NCBI RefSeq assembly: GCF_900547735.1
Contig: NZ_URHZ01000060.1
Coordinates: 1 to 35,005, forward strand
Source: an uncultured Clostridium sp.
GTDB taxonomy: Bacteria; Bacillota; Clostridia; Lachnospirales; Lachnospiraceae
Direction: 5' to 3'
Length of the DNA: 35,005 bases
Below are positions 32,315 to 35,005 of the stretch, piece by piece (positions within the stretch are counted from its first letter, which is position 1; the number at the start of each line of letters is the position of its first letter). The notes beneath the pieces were generated by a model. It did no database searches and was not told the DNA's origin. It saw nothing but the letters and a program-made list of their open reading frames with translations. Position numbers and translations under genes: made by a program.

Positions 32315-33544
32315 ATGAGACGCAGCATGAAAACGAAAGTATTGGCAGGGGTATTAGGGGCAGTCATGACCGCTTCACTTCTGGCCGGATGCGGAACACA
32401 GAACCAGGGCGGGCAGCAGGCACAGACCGAAGCGGCCACAAACGCAGCGGAAACAAAAGCAGGGGAAACAAAAACAGAGGACGGCAAAACAGGCGCTGGA
32501 GATACGGCTTCCCAGGCAAAAACAGAGAAAAACGCGGTGTCATCGGAGGCGAAGGAGGGGGAAGTGCTTCTGCCGAACCGGAAACTGAACGTATCCGTCA
32601 TCCAGATGCCGATGTTAGACACGGCGGAGAGTCTGCAGTATTTAAGCGACACGGTTGACGGCCTGATGTACGGAACCCTCCGTCCCGAACTTGTCGTGGG
32701 CGTGGAGGATGGCCTTGGTTTCACTCCGCAGAGGATGGACAGTGATTTTATTGACTATCTGGGCGCAATTGCCAAAAAGTACGGTATTTACTTTGTACCG
32801 GGAACGTTCCGCGAGATTTCGGACGATCTTCCGGAAGGTGAAACATATAACACCTGTCCGGTATTCGGACCCGATGGTGAATTAATCGATGTTTACAGAA
32901 AGAAAGCTCCGTACTATCCGGTAGAGTCCAACACTCCGAGCAGCAGTCCTGATTACTGCACCTTCTACATACCGGAAAAAGACGTCACGGTTGGACTTCA
33001 GATCTGCTATGATCAGTTCTTCCCGGAGATTTCCCGTACACTGGCCCTGGAAGGAGCCGAACTGATACTGACGCCGTCTTACGATCCGGCCGAATATGAT
33101 TTCATCCCCGACGTCATTCCGAGGGCAAGGGCGCTGGAAAATGAGTGCTACTACATATGGACCAACGGCGTAAACGGGCCTTGCGGCAATTCCACCATTG
33201 TGGATCCGGAGGGACAGGTCATTTATAAATGTGACTCCACGGAAATGACATATACAACGACACTTGACTTTGCAAGAGTTACCGAGAAACGTCTGTACGG
33301 ACAGGATCAGCACCTGAATTCCCTGCGCAAGTTCAACCTGCAGTATCCATATGCGGGCCGTGTTGCAGAGGCGCCCGTATACGAGGGCTGGCCGGAGCTG
33401 ACTCTGGACAGAACAGAGTATGATAACCGTGTTTCAGAGATCGGCATGAGCACGATGCCAAGAGAACTGAGTCCGGAAATGCAGGCGGAACAGGACAAAC
33501 TGATGGATGAGAAGATGAAGAGCATCCAGGGAAGCGGAAAATAA
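32315..33544 (+). CDS. Lipid-anchored nitrilase-superfamily amidohydrolase
   Basis: A 409-residue carbon-nitrogen hydrolase with an export signal and lipobox LLAGC (Cys26), then a Thr/Ala/Gly/Lys-rich spacer to about residue 85, as in surface lipoproteins. The nitrilase fold starts at LNVSVIQMP. The catalytic triad is complete: Glu131 (VVGVEDG), Lys196 (VYRKKAP) and Cys231 (GLQICYDQFFPE). Nitrilase-fold enzymes are mostly cytoplasmic, so an extracytoplasmic lipoprotein form is noteworthy; it may deamidate or hydrolyse an amide outside the cell. AAGGGG gives an 8-base gap to the ATG. Coupled to the YjiH gene 33 bases downstream. Confidence 0.9.
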   Translation: MRRSMKTKVLAGVLGAVMTASLLAGCGTQNQGGQQAQTEAATNAAETKAGETKTEDGKTGAGDTASQAKTEKNAVSSEAKEGEVLLPNRKLNVSVIQMPMLDTAESLQYLSDTVDGLMYGTLRPELVVGVEDGLGFTPQRMDSDFIDYLGAIAKKYGIYFVPGTFREISDDLPEGETYNTCPVFGPDGELIDVYRKKAPYYPVESNTPSSSPDYCTFYIPEKDVTVGLQICYDQFFPEISRTLALEGAELILTPSYDPAEYDFIPDVIPRARALENECYYIWTNGVNGPCGNSTIVDPEGQVIYKCDSTEMTYTTTLDFARVTEKRLYGQDQHLNSLRKFNLQYPYAGRVAEAPVYEGWPELTLDRTEYDNRVSEIGMSTMPRELSPEMQAEQDKLMDEKMKSIQGSGK

Positions 33545-33577
33545 ACAAACAGAATAATATTTAAGGGGGTATCTGTC

Positions 33578-34915
33578 ATGTCAGAAACGGCTGCAGTAAA
33601 ATCAAAGGGCAGTGCGACGGCAAAGTCGGGCAGTAATATAACAAAATTTTTACTTTTAAACGCAATCGGTATTTTCATGTTTTTTATTTCCATTACCATA
33701 AACGGCACCAAATCCATCCCGATTGACCATATTGTTACGGCAATCAGGAGTATCCCGAATTTCGGGCCGGTGTACGGCGGGCTGATTGTCGTTATCGGAG
33801 CAGTCCTCCCATTTGTGAGGGGAACCTGGAATAAGGATACGGTAACAACGGTTTTCTCCATCTTCAAGGTGATTGGCATCGGCGTAGTTATCATGGCCAT
33901 CTTCGGGTTTGGCCCCGCCAGATTCCATGATCCGGATATGCTTCCCTTTGTTTTCAACAAAGTAGTAGTACCGGTCACATCCCTTGTACCGATTGGAGCC
34001 ATTTTCCTGGCGTTCCTGATTAACTACGGGCTGATGGAGTTCATCGGAGTATTTATGAAGCCGGTTATGCGCCCGCTGTGGAAGACCCCGGGCCGTTCCG
34101 CAATCGATGCGGTTGCCTCCTTCGTGGGAAGCTATTCCGTAGGACTTCTGATTACCAACAGAGTATATAAAGAGGGATTTTATTCCCAGAAAGAAGCAAG
34201 TATCATTGCAACTGGATTTTCCACCGTATCGGCCACCTTCATGGTTGTTGTGGCTAAGACACTGGGACTGATGGACAAATGGAACCTCTATTTCTGGTCC
34301 ACCCTGATCATCACCTTCCTGGTAACCGCCATCACGACGAGAATCTATCCTCTGAACAAAAAACCGGATCTGGGCTACGAGGGGATGGAAGTAGTAAAAG
34401 AACCTGTCGTAGAAAAAGGCAAACTTTTCTCCACAGCGCTGAACGAAGGCCTTGAGGCCTGCTCCCAGGCGCCGGGATTCGTGGAAGGCCTGATTAAGAA
34501 CTTCAAGGACGGTATCAACCTTGCCTTAAATATCGGTCCGACCCTGATGTCCATCGGTTTCCTCGGCCTGCTTCTGGCAGAGTACACACCGCTCTTTGAT
34601 ATCATGGGCTACATCTTCCTCCCGTTCACAATGATTCTGGGCTTTGGACCGGAGGCAATGATGGTAGCCAAGGGCTGCGCCATCAGCCTCGCCGAGATGT
34701 TCCTCCCGGCCAACATCGTGGCCGCGGGTTCCCCTCTGGCACAGGGCGTAATCGCAATTGTGTGTGTAGCCGAGATTTTATTCTTCTCCGCATCAATTCC
34801 GTGTATTTTAGGAACAGACATCAAGCTCAGTGTTAAGGATCTTGTGATTATCTGGGCGGAGAGAGTGGTACTCTCATTGATATTGGCGACTCCGGTCGTG
34901 ATGTTCCTGTATTAA
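33578..34915 (+). CDS. YjiH-type nucleoside-recognition (Gate) membrane protein
   Basis: A 445-residue polytopic membrane protein of the YjiH / nucleoside-recognition (Gate) family. It has a hydrophobic N-end after a polar tail, a central GRSAIDAVASFVGSYSVGLLITNRVYKEG block and a second gate-like block near FGPEAMMVAKGCAISLAEMFLPANIV. Relatives are presumed transporters of unknown substrate. AGGGGG lies a short distance before the ATG. The pairing with the lipoprotein amidase suggests that it imports the amidase product. Confidence 0.85.
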   Translation: MSETAAVKSKGSATAKSGSNITKFLLLNAIGIFMFFISITINGTKSIPIDHIVTAIRSIPNFGPVYGGLIVVIGAVLPFVRGTWNKDTVTTVFSIFKVIGIGVVIMAIFGFGPARFHDPDMLPFVFNKVVVPVTSLVPIGAIFLAFLINYGLMEFIGVFMKPVMRPLWKTPGRSAIDAVASFVGSYSVGLLITNRVYKEGFYSQKEASIIATGFSTVSATFMVVVAKTLGLMDKWNLYFWSTLIITFLVTAITTRIYPLNKKPDLGYEGMEVVKEPVVEKGKLFSTALNEGLEACSQAPGFVEGLIKNFKDGINLALNIGPTLMSIGFLGLLLAEYTPLFDIMGYIFLPFTMILGFGPEAMMVAKGCAISLAEMFLPANIVAAGSPLAQGVIAIVCVAEILFFSASIPCILGTDIKLSVKDLVIIWAERVVLSLILATPVVMFLY

Positions 34916-34983
34916 GGGGGATTGATTGAGAAAGGAGAACGCCGCCGGTCACGGTCGGGGTTCGGGATGGTGAGAGGGAGGTT

Positions 34984-35005
34984 ATGAGTCTTCAGTCCCG
35001 GTTTG
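34984..35005 (+). CDS. Possible start of a further gene (cut by window edge)
   Basis: AGGGAGG (34975-34981) precedes ATG 34984, coding MSLQSRF up to the edge. The gap is only 2 bases, so support is modest. Confidence 0.3.

Overview
This 35 kb window looks like chromosome of an anaerobic, gut-type Firmicute, most likely a Lachnospiraceae / Clostridium cluster XIVa relative. The signs are strong AGGAGG-type ribosome sites, consensus sigma-A promoters, a proline T-box riboswitch in front of an archaeal-type ProRS, a three-gene anaerobic glycerol-3-phosphate dehydrogenase cluster, and codon use at moderate GC. Taxonomy is inferred from gene content only.

Layout. 1-2021: end of a nickel-pincer cofactor locus (larC, cut at the left edge inside a His-rich repeat, then larE). 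2071-4256: a LysR regulator facing a pair of short ChrA-type transporters, with a bidirectional terminator between. 4576-5124: a TudS-related putative desulfidase. 5437-7155: a lipoprotein built of three related domains, followed by a decay zone with an in-frame remnant of a possible fourth domain and a deleted IS256-family element. 7693-8343: a hemolysin-III family membrane protein with an operator-like palindrome beside its promoter. 8875-9953: an RluA-type pseudouridine synthase that carries a cluster of DnaA-box-like sites, overlapping an acylphosphatase. 9959-10269: a candidate small RNA with promoter, three hairpins and terminator, then a 71-bp palindromic repeat. 10291-13070: an AI-2E/YtvI-like permease and an alpha/beta-hydrolase fused to a Nudix domain.

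13206-15440: a MerR regulator (TTG start) and a MATE pump diverging from a classic 19-bp-spacer MerR promoter. 15654-16871: an NTF2-like small protein and a short-chain dehydrogenase resembling 3-alpha-hydroxysteroid dehydrogenase, driven by a perfect consensus promoter. 17299-22738: a proline T-box with an unexplained second structured element between its terminator and proS, then proS, cca, a second MATE pump and a DeoR/GlpR regulator. 23126-27793: glpK and a three-gene flavoprotein / iron-sulfur glycerol-3-phosphate dehydrogenase set. 27992-34915: an AraC regulator, a sodium:solute symporter, a gamma-glutamyltransferase without a signal peptide, a lipid-anchored nitrilase-fold amidase and a YjiH-type membrane protein, which together suggest a catabolic pathway for a gamma-glutamyl or amide compound.

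The most interesting leads are the small RNA at 9995-10129, the T-box plus second switch-like element upstream of proS, the symporter/GGT/lipoprotein-amidase/YjiH group, the HSD/NTF2 pair, and the hydrolase-Nudix fusion. No CRISPR array, rRNA, tRNA or intact insertion sequence was found.
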